A stretch of 7,722 bases of DNA from JAFGQJ01 sp964495755 (GTDB taxonomy: Bacteria; Spirochaetota; Spirochaetia; SZUA-6; DRHE01): positions 1 through 7,722 of the forward strand of contig CAZBXU010000165.1 of the NCBI GenBank assembly GCA_964495755.1, written 5' to 3'. The notes under the pieces were generated by a model, which did not search any database, had not been told where the DNA came from, and was given only the letters and a program-made list of their open reading frames with translations. The translations under genes and the position numbers were made by a program. This document shows positions 1 through 7,101 of the stretch, piece after piece; position 1 is the stretch's first letter; each line of letters opens with the position of its first letter.

Positions 1-994
1 CAATAGCGTCGCCCCCAAAGGCCTTGGTCCACTGCTCTTCACCGGAAGCGTCTGTCTTGATCAGCCAAACATCTTCACAGATCGCACCGAAGCCTGACCT
101 GATCATGCCGGCGATTATGTAGCCTCCATCCGCTGTCTGCTGTACGCAGTCAGCCTGATCCCACGCGAGGTCGCCGAAGGTCTTGTCCCACAGCTTGCTG
201 CCCGTGTCGTCTATCTTGATCATCCAGACGTCAAAGTCCCCGGCGCCGTAAGAATGGGTGTAGCCGGCCAGCATGTATCCGCCGTCGGTAGTCTGGCGAA
301 CACAGGTTCCGCTGTCGCGTTCGTCGCTCTCACCGAACTTCTTGCTCCACTCCTCTTTGCCAAGATTGTCCGTTTTGACCAAATAGGCGTTATCGTCAGT
401 CGAAGAGGACTGGGTCAACCCGCCGATGATGTATCCCCCATCGCTTGTCTGCCGCACGCAATATCCCCAATCCGAATAAATATCTCCGAAGGTACTGCTC
501 CACTCCTCGTTGCCAAGGCTGTTCGTTTTGATCAACCACAGGTCACAGGTTGTGTCTCCTGGAGCGACGAAGGATTCCGTAGCTCCCGTGATGATGTATC
601 CGCCGTCGCTGGTCTGCTGTACGAATGATCCCTTCTCTCCTTTCGTACCCCCGTAGGTCTGGTCCCACTCTATCTCTCCTTCGGTGCCCGGCTTAATCTT
701 GATCAGCCAAACGTCGCTGCCGCCGGCACCGTATGAATTGGTATATCCGGTAAGTATATATCCCCCATCGGCTGTCTGCTGTCCGGAATAGCCACGGTCG
801 TCCCCACTGCCGCCGAAAGTCTTGTCCCACTCCTTGTTTCCCGAGGAGTCCGTCTTGATCAGCCAGACATCAAAATCGCCCGGAGTAGGAAACTTCTGTG
901 TGTAACCGGTGATGATGTAACCCCCGTCGGCCGTCTGCTCCACGGACATTCCTCTATCTTCACCGTTGTCCCCCATGACCTTCTCCCAGGTGAT
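1..994 (-). repeat. Tandem ~155-165 bp coding repeats (propeller blades)
   Basis: Six full units and part of a seventh lie head to tail in the lipoprotein gene. On the plus strand they show as recurring variants of 'tatccgccgtcgg' (encoding the DGGYI core read in reverse) followed by 'gtctgctg'. The amino-acid core is well kept while bases differ between units, which points to an old duplication rather than a recent expansion. Unit 5 and unit 6 are the least regular (MLAGYT and IIAGMI in place of IITGYT). Confidence 0.85.
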
Positions 995-1126
995 CGCCGT
1001 GTCGGTAACACCGCGATTGAAAGGATCGAGCGGATCGAAGTATTCACAGGAGGTAGAAATCGACAGCGCGATACACAGAGCGATACCTGCAACCACCTTT
1101 GCCGGAATTCCTAGATGACGGTTCAT
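1..1126 (-). CDS. Beta-propeller repeat protein, probable lipoprotein (3' end missing)
   Basis: The open frame runs from ATG at 1126 off the left edge, giving 375 residues of an incomplete protein. The N-terminus has a basic start, a hydrophobic stretch (about 9-23) and a Cys at 27 preceded by STS, followed by acidic residues. This resembles a lipoprotein signal with an imperfect lipobox; ordinary secretion is the alternative. From about residue 45 come six complete repeats of 51-56 residues and the start of a seventh. Each has the pattern EWxKTFGG, then QTxDGGYIITGYT, then DVWLIKTDxxGN. Repeats of this type are widespread in bacterial and archaeal surface proteins and are expected to fold as a beta-propeller; binding partners are unknown. 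The start is supported by GAGG 10 nt upstream, inside the end of the preceding kinase gene, whose stop lies only 4 nt before this ATG. It is therefore probably the fourth gene of the caspase/kinase operon. A role as an envelope ligand-binding or scaffold partner is inference. Confidence 0.88.
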   Translation of the reverse strand, partial: MNRHLGIPAKVVAGIALCIALSISTSCEYFDPLDPFNRGVTDTAITWEKVMGDNGEDRGMSVEQTADGGYIITGYTQKFPTPGDFDVWLIKTDSSGNKEWDKTFGGSGDDRGYSGQQTADGGYILTGYTNSYGAGGSDVWLIKIKPGTEGEIEWDQTYGGTKGEKGSFVQQTSDGGYIITGATESFVAPGDTTCDLWLIKTNSLGNEEWSSTFGDIYSDWGYCVRQTSDGGYIIGGLTQSSSTDDNAYLVKTDNLGKEEWSKKFGESDERDSGTCVRQTTDGGYMLAGYTHSYGAGDFDVWMIKIDDTGSKLWDKTFGDLAWDQADCVQQTADGGYIIAGMIRSGFGAICEDVWLIKTDASGEEQWTKAFGGDAI

Positions 1127-1130
1127 TGTT

Positions 1131-4100
1131 CTACAACCTCTGCTTTCCACCCTTCTTTTTTATCCGTCTGCTCAAGGCCGACGGTGACAGGCCCAACAGC
1201 CTGGCGGCGATATTCTGATTGCCTTTGCTTCTCTTCAGCGCTTCAGTTACGATATAATCCTCGATCTCTTTGAGTTTGGGGAACTTGCCGGGGAGGGTGA
1301 TGTGGTTTCTAAGCAAATCGATCTCCACGTCGCCGTCAATGCTTTGATCGGAACTGCTTTGCAGGTACTCTTTGAAATAGGATAGCGACAGATTCTTGGA
1401 TGGACTCCCGCTTAGGGCGTTTTCGATCATATTTTTCAGCTCTCGGATATTCCCCGGAAAATCGTAGGTTCGCAGCAGGAGGATCAATTCCTGCGGCACG
1501 GGCGGCGTCTTCCGGCCGAGGGCTTCTGCGGTCTGCTCCACGAAATGGTCGACAAGGTAGGGCAGATCGTCCAGGCGATCCCGCAGGGGAGGGATATGAA
1601 TCTGATAGGTCAGCCTGTAGAATAGATCTTTACGGAATGTTCCCGCCTCCAGCTTCTCTTTCAAATTGGCGTTTGTGGCGATGATAACTCTGGCATCGGA
1701 TACCTTCACCTTATCCGAACCGAGCGGGCGATACTCCTTTTCCTCGATAAATCGCAGCAATTTCACCTGAGAGTTGATGGACATATCCCCTATTTCATCC
1801 AGAAAGAGGGTTCCCCCGGCCGCTTCCTCGACCAATCCCTTTCTGACACCCTCGGCATCGGTGAAGGCTCCTTTTGCGTGTCCGAACAGCGTGTCTGTGA
1901 TCATCGTGTCATCGAGCCCGGCGATGTTTTCGGATACGAACTTCCCTTGCCGATTGCTCAGCCGATGGATCACGTTGGCTACAAGCTCTTTGCCCACGCC
2001 GCTCTCGCCGGTGATCAGAACGGGGTTGCTGCTTTCGGCGATCGCCTCGACATATCTGAATTTCGACAGCATCGACTCATTGTTGGTGACGATCTCAGAA
2101 AAAGCCTCCCGGTTTTTCAGTTCCATGGATTGAATCTTATGACTCAGGACATTGATCTCTTTCTCCAAGTTCTTCTTCTCGATGCAGTGATTGATATTGG
2201 AAACGAGACGGCTTAACTCCACCGGTTTCACCATATAGTCAAATGCGCCGAGCTTGATGCAGTCCACGGCCGCCTCGACGTCCTGCAACCCGGTTACCAC
2301 GAGGACATGGATGTTGGGGTAATTTTCTTTGATCTGGGCAAGTATTTTTCTGCCCGATACTCCGGGTAGTGAGAGATCCAACAGTACCGCTGAGACCTCT
2401 TGGTTTCGCAATGTGGGCAGAACTTCGGTTCCCTCCGAGCACAAGATGAGGTTGTCGATCCCGTTTTCTGTCAGTTGAATCTTGTAGTTCTCCAGGAGAT
2501 CGATCTCATCATCCACGATCAGGATCGGATCTTCGGGATATTTCCCCTCGATTCTTCGCGTTGCCTCGAACTGTTTGGAAACTCCGGCTGACGGCGGATT
2601 CGACATGCCGTCCCCTTTGCCGGTCAGGGATTTGGTTGTCCGGTTGTCCGTCGGAGTTATGTCCCCAAGCTCTTCAAACGAGGGAGCATTCATTTTGCTA
2701 TCCTCGGAGTTTCGATATTGGCGCTCCGAGAGACTCCGCCCTTCTGCGATTTCCTCCGGTAGAAAATGCTCTCTGGCCCAGGGGAGATACAGGGTGAATT
2801 GGGTGCCCTTGCCCATTTTGCTTTCTACGGTCATATGGCCATGGTGGATGTCGATACATTCCTTCACCAAAGACAGGCCAACCCCGCTTCCGCCGGCGGC
2901 TTTGGTTGCCGGATGATCTACCTGGTGAAACCGCTTAAATATGAAAGGTAGGTCTTTTTCCGGAATTCCGCTGCCCGTATCCCGTACCTTGATTTCAATC
3001 ATCTCCTCGAGGGGTATTACACCGGGCTTTGCCTTCTTCAACGGTTTCTCACCGTTTGTGGGGGGTGCGACGATAATCTCTACCAGACCGTTTGTTTCCG
3101 TCGACTTCAAGGAATTCGACAGGAGATTCGTAAATATCTTGTCTATCTTGTCCGGGTCAAAATACGAATAAATCGAATCCTCTGTGCTGGACAATCGTAA
3201 TTGGACATGTTTGCTTTCAGCGATTGGCTCGAATCTCACCAGAAACGTACGCAGGAAATCGATGATATCCGACCTGCGCACCTCCAGCTGTACTTTCCCT
3301 GCCTCAAACTTGGACATTTCGAGAAATTGATTCACAAGATGAAGCAGCTTGTGAGCGTTTTTCCGGACAAAGGTGAGGTTCTTTGTGACAAAGTCTGATA
3401 ACCGTTCATTTCCGTGATTCCAGATAGATTCCAACGGTTCGATGATCAAGGTAATTGGGGTTCGAAACTCGTGGGCGATATTTTGTACAAATTTCGTCTT
3501 GAATCGATCCATCTCCGCCAATTTCTGGTTGGCGATCTCCAGGTCCCGTTTCTGTTGGACCAGCTCTCTGTTCACTGCTTCGAGCTTTCGGCTGGCTTCG
3601 GACTTCACTTTGTAGACAGATTTCTCCTGCTCCACGACGAAGATGCGATACACATTGATCGCAACAAGTGAGAAAAGAAATCCCAGAGACGGGTCAATGA
3701 TCATAGGCACTGTTTGCTTATAGATGAAAAGCCAGAGGTTGAATCCAGCAAACAGGGCGTACAACAAGACACAGAACAGGGAGAAGCTGACGCCTCTGAC
3801 CCTGACTGCAATAACCCAGAGCAGCGCAACAAAGAAAAGGGAGATCAGAATCGATTGAGGAAGACTCTGAGCCGTCAAGAAGCTCTCGGTGAGAATGCTG
3901 TTTACGATGTTTACGTGAATCCCGCTCAAAGGATAAACATTTTCAAATATACCGGGCCCGTAATCTCTGTTCGTTGTCGATATATCGGAAATGACAACCA
4001 ACGCCTCGTCCATCAGGTCAAAGAGATGGGAACGGGCATCAGCGTCGTTTTCTGCGGCGAGCAGGTTGTGCACCGGAAAGTTCAAAAAGGAGTTCTCCCA

Positions 4101-4946
4101 GGGAGCGACGAAATTGACGATGATTCTTCCCTGCCCGTCTATGGGGATGACAACATCCTTGAAAAAGTCCTCGCGAATCCGGGCATCCCGCAGAATGATG
4201 TGCTTTCCGAAATCAACTTCGATGTTCTCCTCGGGCACTCCAAAGTACTCGAGAGCTATTTTCAGGGAGAACGCCGGGATGTATCCATTCTTGTAGCGAT
4301 AGAGAAGATGAATCCGGCGGCACATGCCGTCGCTGTCCGGACTGTAGTTGATGTGCCCCAGCCCCATCACCTGGCTGCTGAGTTCCCTGAACGGAGGGAT
4401 TACATATTTGCCCACCGGCGGCTCGCCCCCTTGTTCGACTTTCGGGTACAGGATATGCGCCTCAACCAGATCCTTGTACTCAACCGCCGACACATCCAGG
4501 TTTTGGAAGGTGAAATAGCCTTCCGGATATACCAGAATGGGAAAAATAACCTTTCTCGATTTCTTTGTGGCTGCCAACAGGAGCCGATCGTTCTCCGGAA
4601 AGCTCGTATCCTTAAAAAAAACATCGCAGGCGATCAACTTGACGTTCGTGTCCTGCAGGATGTCGATAACCTGCCCGAAGACATTTCTGTCCCAACTCGG
4701 AAGCTCCAATACCTGATGACTGGTATCGTTTACCACAATGTGAATCAGGTACGGCGATACTTCCTGTTTTCCGATCAGGCGATACCGAAGTCTGATGAAT
4801 CGATCGATGACCTGGTTGTTCCAGCTGGCGAAGGTGTTTGGCAGGAGTAGGGCGAGTATGAATGCAAGTAAAAACGAACCTATGAGTATAGCGGCGGTTG
4901 TCGAGACCCGAGGATTTTTAATGTACCAAACGAATCGTTTTAACAT
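1131..4946 (-). CDS. CHASE2 histidine kinase fused to receiver and sigma-54 activator
   Basis: This 1271-residue inner-membrane protein would sense an extracytoplasmic cue and activate sigma-54 promoters. Order: TM1 (about 16-36); periplasmic CHASE2 domain (about 40-355); three TMs (about 364-382, 386-408, 412-436); coiled coil (437-480); HisKA with phospho-acceptor His492 in AHEFRTP; HATPase with N box (N607, N611), G1 box DTGSGIP (656-662) and G2 box GGSGVGL (685-691); polar linker (about 723-805); receiver with D812/D813, phospho-acceptor D857, T885 and K907; AAA+ domain with Walker A GESGVGKE (980-987), GAFTDA loop (1026-1031), Walker B LFLDE (1047-1051), sensor I TN (1091-1092), arginine-finger region FRKDLFYR (1104-1111) and sensor II PGNIREL (1164-1170); Fis-type HTH (about 1227-1265). 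All catalytic residues are present. The H box and dimerisation helices resemble the large Bacteroidetes hybrid kinases that end in AraC domains, but here the output is NtrC-like. The start overlaps the upstream gene by 29 nt and has no clear ribosome binding site; an in-frame TAG six codons upstream limits alternatives. Signal and target genes are unknown. Confidence 0.95.
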   Translation of the reverse strand: MLKRFVWYIKNPRVSTTAAILIGSFLLAFILALLLPNTFASWNNQVIDRFIRLRYRLIGKQEVSPYLIHIVVNDTSHQVLELPSWDRNVFGQVIDILQDTNVKLIACDVFFKDTSFPENDRLLLAATKKSRKVIFPILVYPEGYFTFQNLDVSAVEYKDLVEAHILYPKVEQGGEPPVGKYVIPPFRELSSQVMGLGHINYSPDSDGMCRRIHLLYRYKNGYIPAFSLKIALEYFGVPEENIEVDFGKHIILRDARIREDFFKDVVIPIDGQGRIIVNFVAPWENSFLNFPVHNLLAAENDADARSHLFDLMDEALVVISDISTTNRDYGPGIFENVYPLSGIHVNIVNSILTESFLTAQSLPQSILISLFFVALLWVIAVRVRGVSFSLFCVLLYALFAGFNLWLFIYKQTVPMIIDPSLGFLFSLVAINVYRIFVVEQEKSVYKVKSEASRKLEAVNRELVQQKRDLEIANQKLAEMDRFKTKFVQNIAHEFRTPITLIIEPLESIWNHGNERLSDFVTKNLTFVRKNAHKLLHLVNQFLEMSKFEAGKVQLEVRRSDIIDFLRTFLVRFEPIAESKHVQLRLSSTEDSIYSYFDPDKIDKIFTNLLSNSLKSTETNGLVEIIVAPPTNGEKPLKKAKPGVIPLEEMIEIKVRDTGSGIPEKDLPFIFKRFHQVDHPATKAAGGSGVGLSLVKECIDIHHGHMTVESKMGKGTQFTLYLPWAREHFLPEEIAEGRSLSERQYRNSEDSKMNAPSFEELGDITPTDNRTTKSLTGKGDGMSNPPSAGVSKQFEATRRIEGKYPEDPILIVDDEIDLLENYKIQLTENGIDNLILCSEGTEVLPTLRNQEVSAVLLDLSLPGVSGRKILAQIKENYPNIHVLVVTGLQDVEAAVDCIKLGAFDYMVKPVELSRLVSNINHCIEKKNLEKEINVLSHKIQSMELKNREAFSEIVTNNESMLSKFRYVEAIAESSNPVLITGESGVGKELVANVIHRLSNRQGKFVSENIAGLDDTMITDTLFGHAKGAFTDAEGVRKGLVEEAAGGTLFLDEIGDMSINSQVKLLRFIEEKEYRPLGSDKVKVSDARVIIATNANLKEKLEAGTFRKDLFYRLTYQIHIPPLRDRLDDLPYLVDHFVEQTAEALGRKTPPVPQELILLLRTYDFPGNIRELKNMIENALSGSPSKNLSLSYFKEYLQSSSDQSIDGDVEIDLLRNHITLPGKFPKLKEIEDYIVTEALKRSKGNQNIAARLLGLSPSALSRRIKKKGGKQRL
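2604..2719 (-). promoter_or_regulatory. Candidate internal translation starts in kinase-receiver linker
   Basis: Two in-frame ATG codons in the linker have start-like contexts. The first, at 2693 (Met752), follows GAGGA with a 7-nt gap, which is close to ideal. The second, at 2606 (Met781), follows AAGGGGA with a 4-nt gap, which is weaker. Initiation here would give 520- or 491-residue soluble proteins (receiver, AAA+, HTH), the size of ordinary NtrC-family response regulators. The sites may be working internal starts, remains of a former gene boundary, or chance. The sequence alone cannot decide. Confidence 0.4.
4918..4946 (-). other. 29-nt overlap of DUF4384 and kinase genes
   Basis: The last codons of the DUF4384 gene overlap the first codons of the kinase gene in a different frame. 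No purine-rich ribosome binding site stands at the usual distance before the kinase ATG at 4946. Ribosomes finishing the upstream gene are therefore the likely source of initiation (translational coupling), which would tie kinase amount to that of its upstream partner. Confidence 0.6.
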
Positions 4947-5622
4947 AGATATCTGTAGCTTCTATGCTTACTCCATTCAGCTCATCTTCTTCTCTGATTC
5001 CGCGAAAATCGCCTGCCACGGCGATTGGTTTTTCGACTGTACCTGACAAATAACTGCTCTCCTTGATGATCCGCTTGATTTCGTCGAGCACCCCATGCTT
5101 GTAGGTGATATTCTGTAAGTTCCTTTGTTTTGCTCTTCCCTCCAAATACCGCTTCGTACTCTCTTCAAGACTCTGAAGACGCTGATCCGAAACGATCAGG
5201 TAAAACACTTCGATGCCGCCGTTGTCGTCGAGATAAAACCAGTTGTTCCCTCCCGGAAGGTCGTATTTTCTGGTGATCTGCAAACTCTTGTCAAAAAAGG
5301 TGAAATCTTCAGGAAATAGCAGATAGAGATTTTTTTGTGAATCGTGGAGATACAGATAGAAATGACAGGCATTCAAGGGCTTCAGATAGATCTTGAGCCT
5401 GTCGCCGGATTCCAACCGAACCACGCTCCTACTGTAATCTATGGGTTTGGTAATCTCATCCTTGTCCTGATAGACAAAGGCCCAGCTGAAGATTATCGAA
5501 GAGTCTTGATCGGCAAACACCGATTGTCCTCCTGCGTATGCCAAAACGAGAAGGATGACGACGAGTAATACGCCTTTGCGAGTATGCCTTAATTTGGGTG
5601 TTTGTTTTAAATCCATCATCAC
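4918..5622 (-). CDS. Exported DUF4384-family protein
   Basis: The 234-residue product has an N-terminal signal peptide: basic residues to about 16, a hydrophobic core at 17-30 and a likely signal peptidase I site after A37 (VFA|DQ). The mature part has the DUF4384 pattern: SGDRLKIYLKP (72-82), HFYLYLHDS (87-95), a YLLFPED motif (100-106), then a LDDNGG turn and a strand-rich end (EVFYLIVSDQRL). The C-terminal tail IYVKTIRLVH also matches what I recall of this family. DUF4384 domains are often fused to, or sit next to, peptidase C14 caspases, which fits the neighbour 15 nt upstream. Molecular function is unknown; a partner or ligand-binding role for the caspase or the CHASE2 receptor is inference. 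Start is GTG at 5622 or the ATG at 5619 or 5616. GGAG lies 9 nt before the GTG, so 5622 or 5619 is favoured. The 3' end overlaps the kinase gene by 29 nt in another frame. Confidence 0.85.
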   Translation of the reverse strand: MMMDLKQTPKLRHTRKGVLLVVILLVLAYAGGQSVFADQDSSIIFSWAFVYQDKDEITKPIDYSRSVVRLESGDRLKIYLKPLNACHFYLYLHDSQKNLYLLFPEDFTFFDKSLQITRKYDLPGGNNWFYLDDNGGIEVFYLIVSDQRLQSLEESTKRYLEGRAKQRNLQNITYKHGVLDEIKRIIKESSYLSGTVEKPIAVAGDFRGIREEDELNGVSIEATDIYVKTIRLVH

Positions 5623-5637
5623 TTGTTTTCTCTCCGT

Positions 5638-7038
5638 CTAAAACGAGTATTCCAATCGCAGTCCCGCAGAAATTCCCGTGAAGAAGTTGTTGTCGAACAA
5701 GATCATAAGGTAGCTTCCATACGCCGCTAGTCTCCATCGATCGAAGAAGTGCCGCCCGATACTCAGTGTTGGCGCGAAGAAAGGTTTGGATGTCGTAAGG
5801 CTATCCTCGCCTTCGTCTTTGAAGCGAACCCTGTTGATCATTGCACCGAAAGTCAGATCGGCAGTCCAATAGAATCGATGTTCGGAGACGGTCATATACC
5901 TCATATTCACGCCTATGGGAATCGATAGTATGCTGTAGTCACCCTCCTGCATCCGGTAATTGGTTGATAGCCCTATTATTCCTGTTGAAAAGCCGATTCC
6001 CAGGTCACCCCGTTCGACACTGCGGTTGTAATGTAGTTGTGAGAGTAGATTTACGCCACCATCCATTGCAGTGGCAACCGTTCCAACCGGGAATGATTGA
6101 TCAACTCCGATGCCGACGGTGAAGTAACCTGGTCTCGTTTCCCCAACCGTTGCCACGGGAGGTCCCGGATCCAGGTGGATCGGACCAAACGGTGCTGGAT
6201 CGGTTTGGACATCTTCTCGTAAGAAAAGCAGGAAGCTGGCGCCTTCCTGGTGCCCGGTTCCTGCCAGAGCCCCCAACAGAGGTATCGAGGATGCAACGCC
6301 GAGGCGTACTTCGTTGTACAACATCAATGTGTCCAAGAATCGGTTTTGATTTCGCTTCAAGATCGACTTCAACTGATAGGCGAAATCGGAAATATCCGGA
6401 ACAGTCTCCGTTGCCCCCGATGTGAGCACCTGTCTGGACACCCGTGAATAGGCCCTTTTAAAATATTCCTCGTTTATGGTCGGCGGGATCGATCGGGTGG
6501 TGTAGATCAGATCGCCTGCGAAGCAGGAGTCGGAAATGACGAAGATATGGCTCGCCTCGATATTCGCGATCAGGCCCTTGAGCTGCGTATGGGGCAGCCA
6601 GTTGTGCTGTTCGTATACGTCCGTACCGGCATTGACGGGGATCCAGAATCCGGAATTAGAGTTTTTGTCCAGGTGGCCGTGACCAGAGTACAAGATCAAC
6701 AGGGAGTCATCGATCCCCACTTCTTCCTGCAGCTTGACGAACAACTTCATGATGTTCGCTTTGGTCGCCTCCCCATCGTAGAGCTCATAAACTACATCGA
6801 TGTAGTATCTGGATAAGATGATGTCTTTGATCTCTTTGGCGTCTTTTACCGGACTGTGAAGGGGCATCCACTGCTGGTATTCGTTGATTCCGATCACCAC
6901 GAGATACTGCTTCCCAACCGTTAGATTCGGATCCAAACCTTCCACGTAGGTCTTTACTCCTCTGTTTCCATCGGAGAATAGAGGAGTAGAGCTCACCAGA
7001 AGTAGGATTGTAAGGATTATGATAAGAAATCGGTTCAT
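5638..7038 (-). CDS. Secreted caspase (peptidase C14) with C-terminal outer-membrane barrel
   Basis: The 466-residue product begins with a clear signal peptide (hydrophobic 4-20, probable cleavage near S22|D23). Residues about 44-275 form a caspase/metacaspase-like domain: YLVVIGINEY opens the fold, H120 sits in LYSGHGH and C172 in SDSCFAGDL, giving an intact His/Cys dyad; SGATETVPD (207-215) follows and a GTGHQEGASFLLF strand closes the domain. A Pro-rich linker (about 278-297) leads to about 165 residues of alternating strands typical of a small outer-membrane beta-barrel, ending in YSF, the terminal aromatic used by the BAM assembly machinery. The caspase domain would then sit in the periplasm tethered to the outer membrane. 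Specificity cannot be read from the sequence. The start is firm: AGGAGG lies 6 nt before the ATG. It is the first gene of the operon, with a promoter about 65 nt upstream. Whether it degrades proteins, cleaves a partner or signals is unknown. Confidence 0.92.
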   Translation of the reverse strand: MNRFLIIILTILLLVSSTPLFSDGNRGVKTYVEGLDPNLTVGKQYLVVIGINEYQQWMPLHSPVKDAKEIKDIILSRYYIDVVYELYDGEATKANIMKLFVKLQEEVGIDDSLLILYSGHGHLDKNSNSGFWIPVNAGTDVYEQHNWLPHTQLKGLIANIEASHIFVISDSCFAGDLIYTTRSIPPTINEEYFKRAYSRVSRQVLTSGATETVPDISDFAYQLKSILKRNQNRFLDTLMLYNEVRLGVASSIPLLGALAGTGHQEGASFLLFLREDVQTDPAPFGPIHLDPGPPVATVGETRPGYFTVGIGVDQSFPVGTVATAMDGGVNLLSQLHYNRSVERGDLGIGFSTGIIGLSTNYRMQEGDYSILSIPIGVNMRYMTVSEHRFYWTADLTFGAMINRVRFKDEGEDSLTTSKPFFAPTLSIGRHFFDRWRLAAYGSYLMILFDNNFFTGISAGLRLEYSF

Positions 7039-7044
7039 GGCGGT

Positions 7045-7059
7045 CCTCCTAGTTGGAGG
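7045..7059 (-). promoter_or_regulatory. Ribosome binding site of caspase gene inside a small hairpin
   Basis: The leader reads CCTCC-AACTA-GGAGG just before the caspase start, a perfect 5-bp stem with a 5-nt loop. The 3' arm is the Shine-Dalgarno sequence itself (AGGAGG, 6 nt before ATG). When folded, the stem would hide the site from the ribosome, so translation could be kept low or be conditional. The pairing is seen directly; a regulatory effect is inference. Confidence 0.5.
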
Positions 7060-7101
7060 CGATCAACATAAGCAGGACTGACTGTAGATGTGTGTGGTCT
7101 A

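Noticed and set aside
254..628. Plus-strand open frame over the propeller repeats
   Set aside because: Its internal near-repeats simply mirror the repeats of the minus-strand gene; it has no ribosome binding site and no recognisable family.
859..1092. Minus-strand 77-codon frame
   Set aside because: It overlaps the lipoprotein gene in another frame and has an Arg/Ser-rich shadow composition without any motif.
3714..4850. Plus-strand open frame of 378 codons
   Set aside because: It lies wholly antisense to the CHASE2 part of the kinase, whose minus-strand frame has clear domain matches. The antisense product shows no recognisable domain or membrane pattern, and long antisense frames are expected opposite a long gene.
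1131..4946. Kinase-regulator fusion as an assembly chimera
   Set aside because: The frame is continuous through the linker and the operon spacing fits at both ends, so the simplest reading is a true fusion. Read data would still be the final proof.
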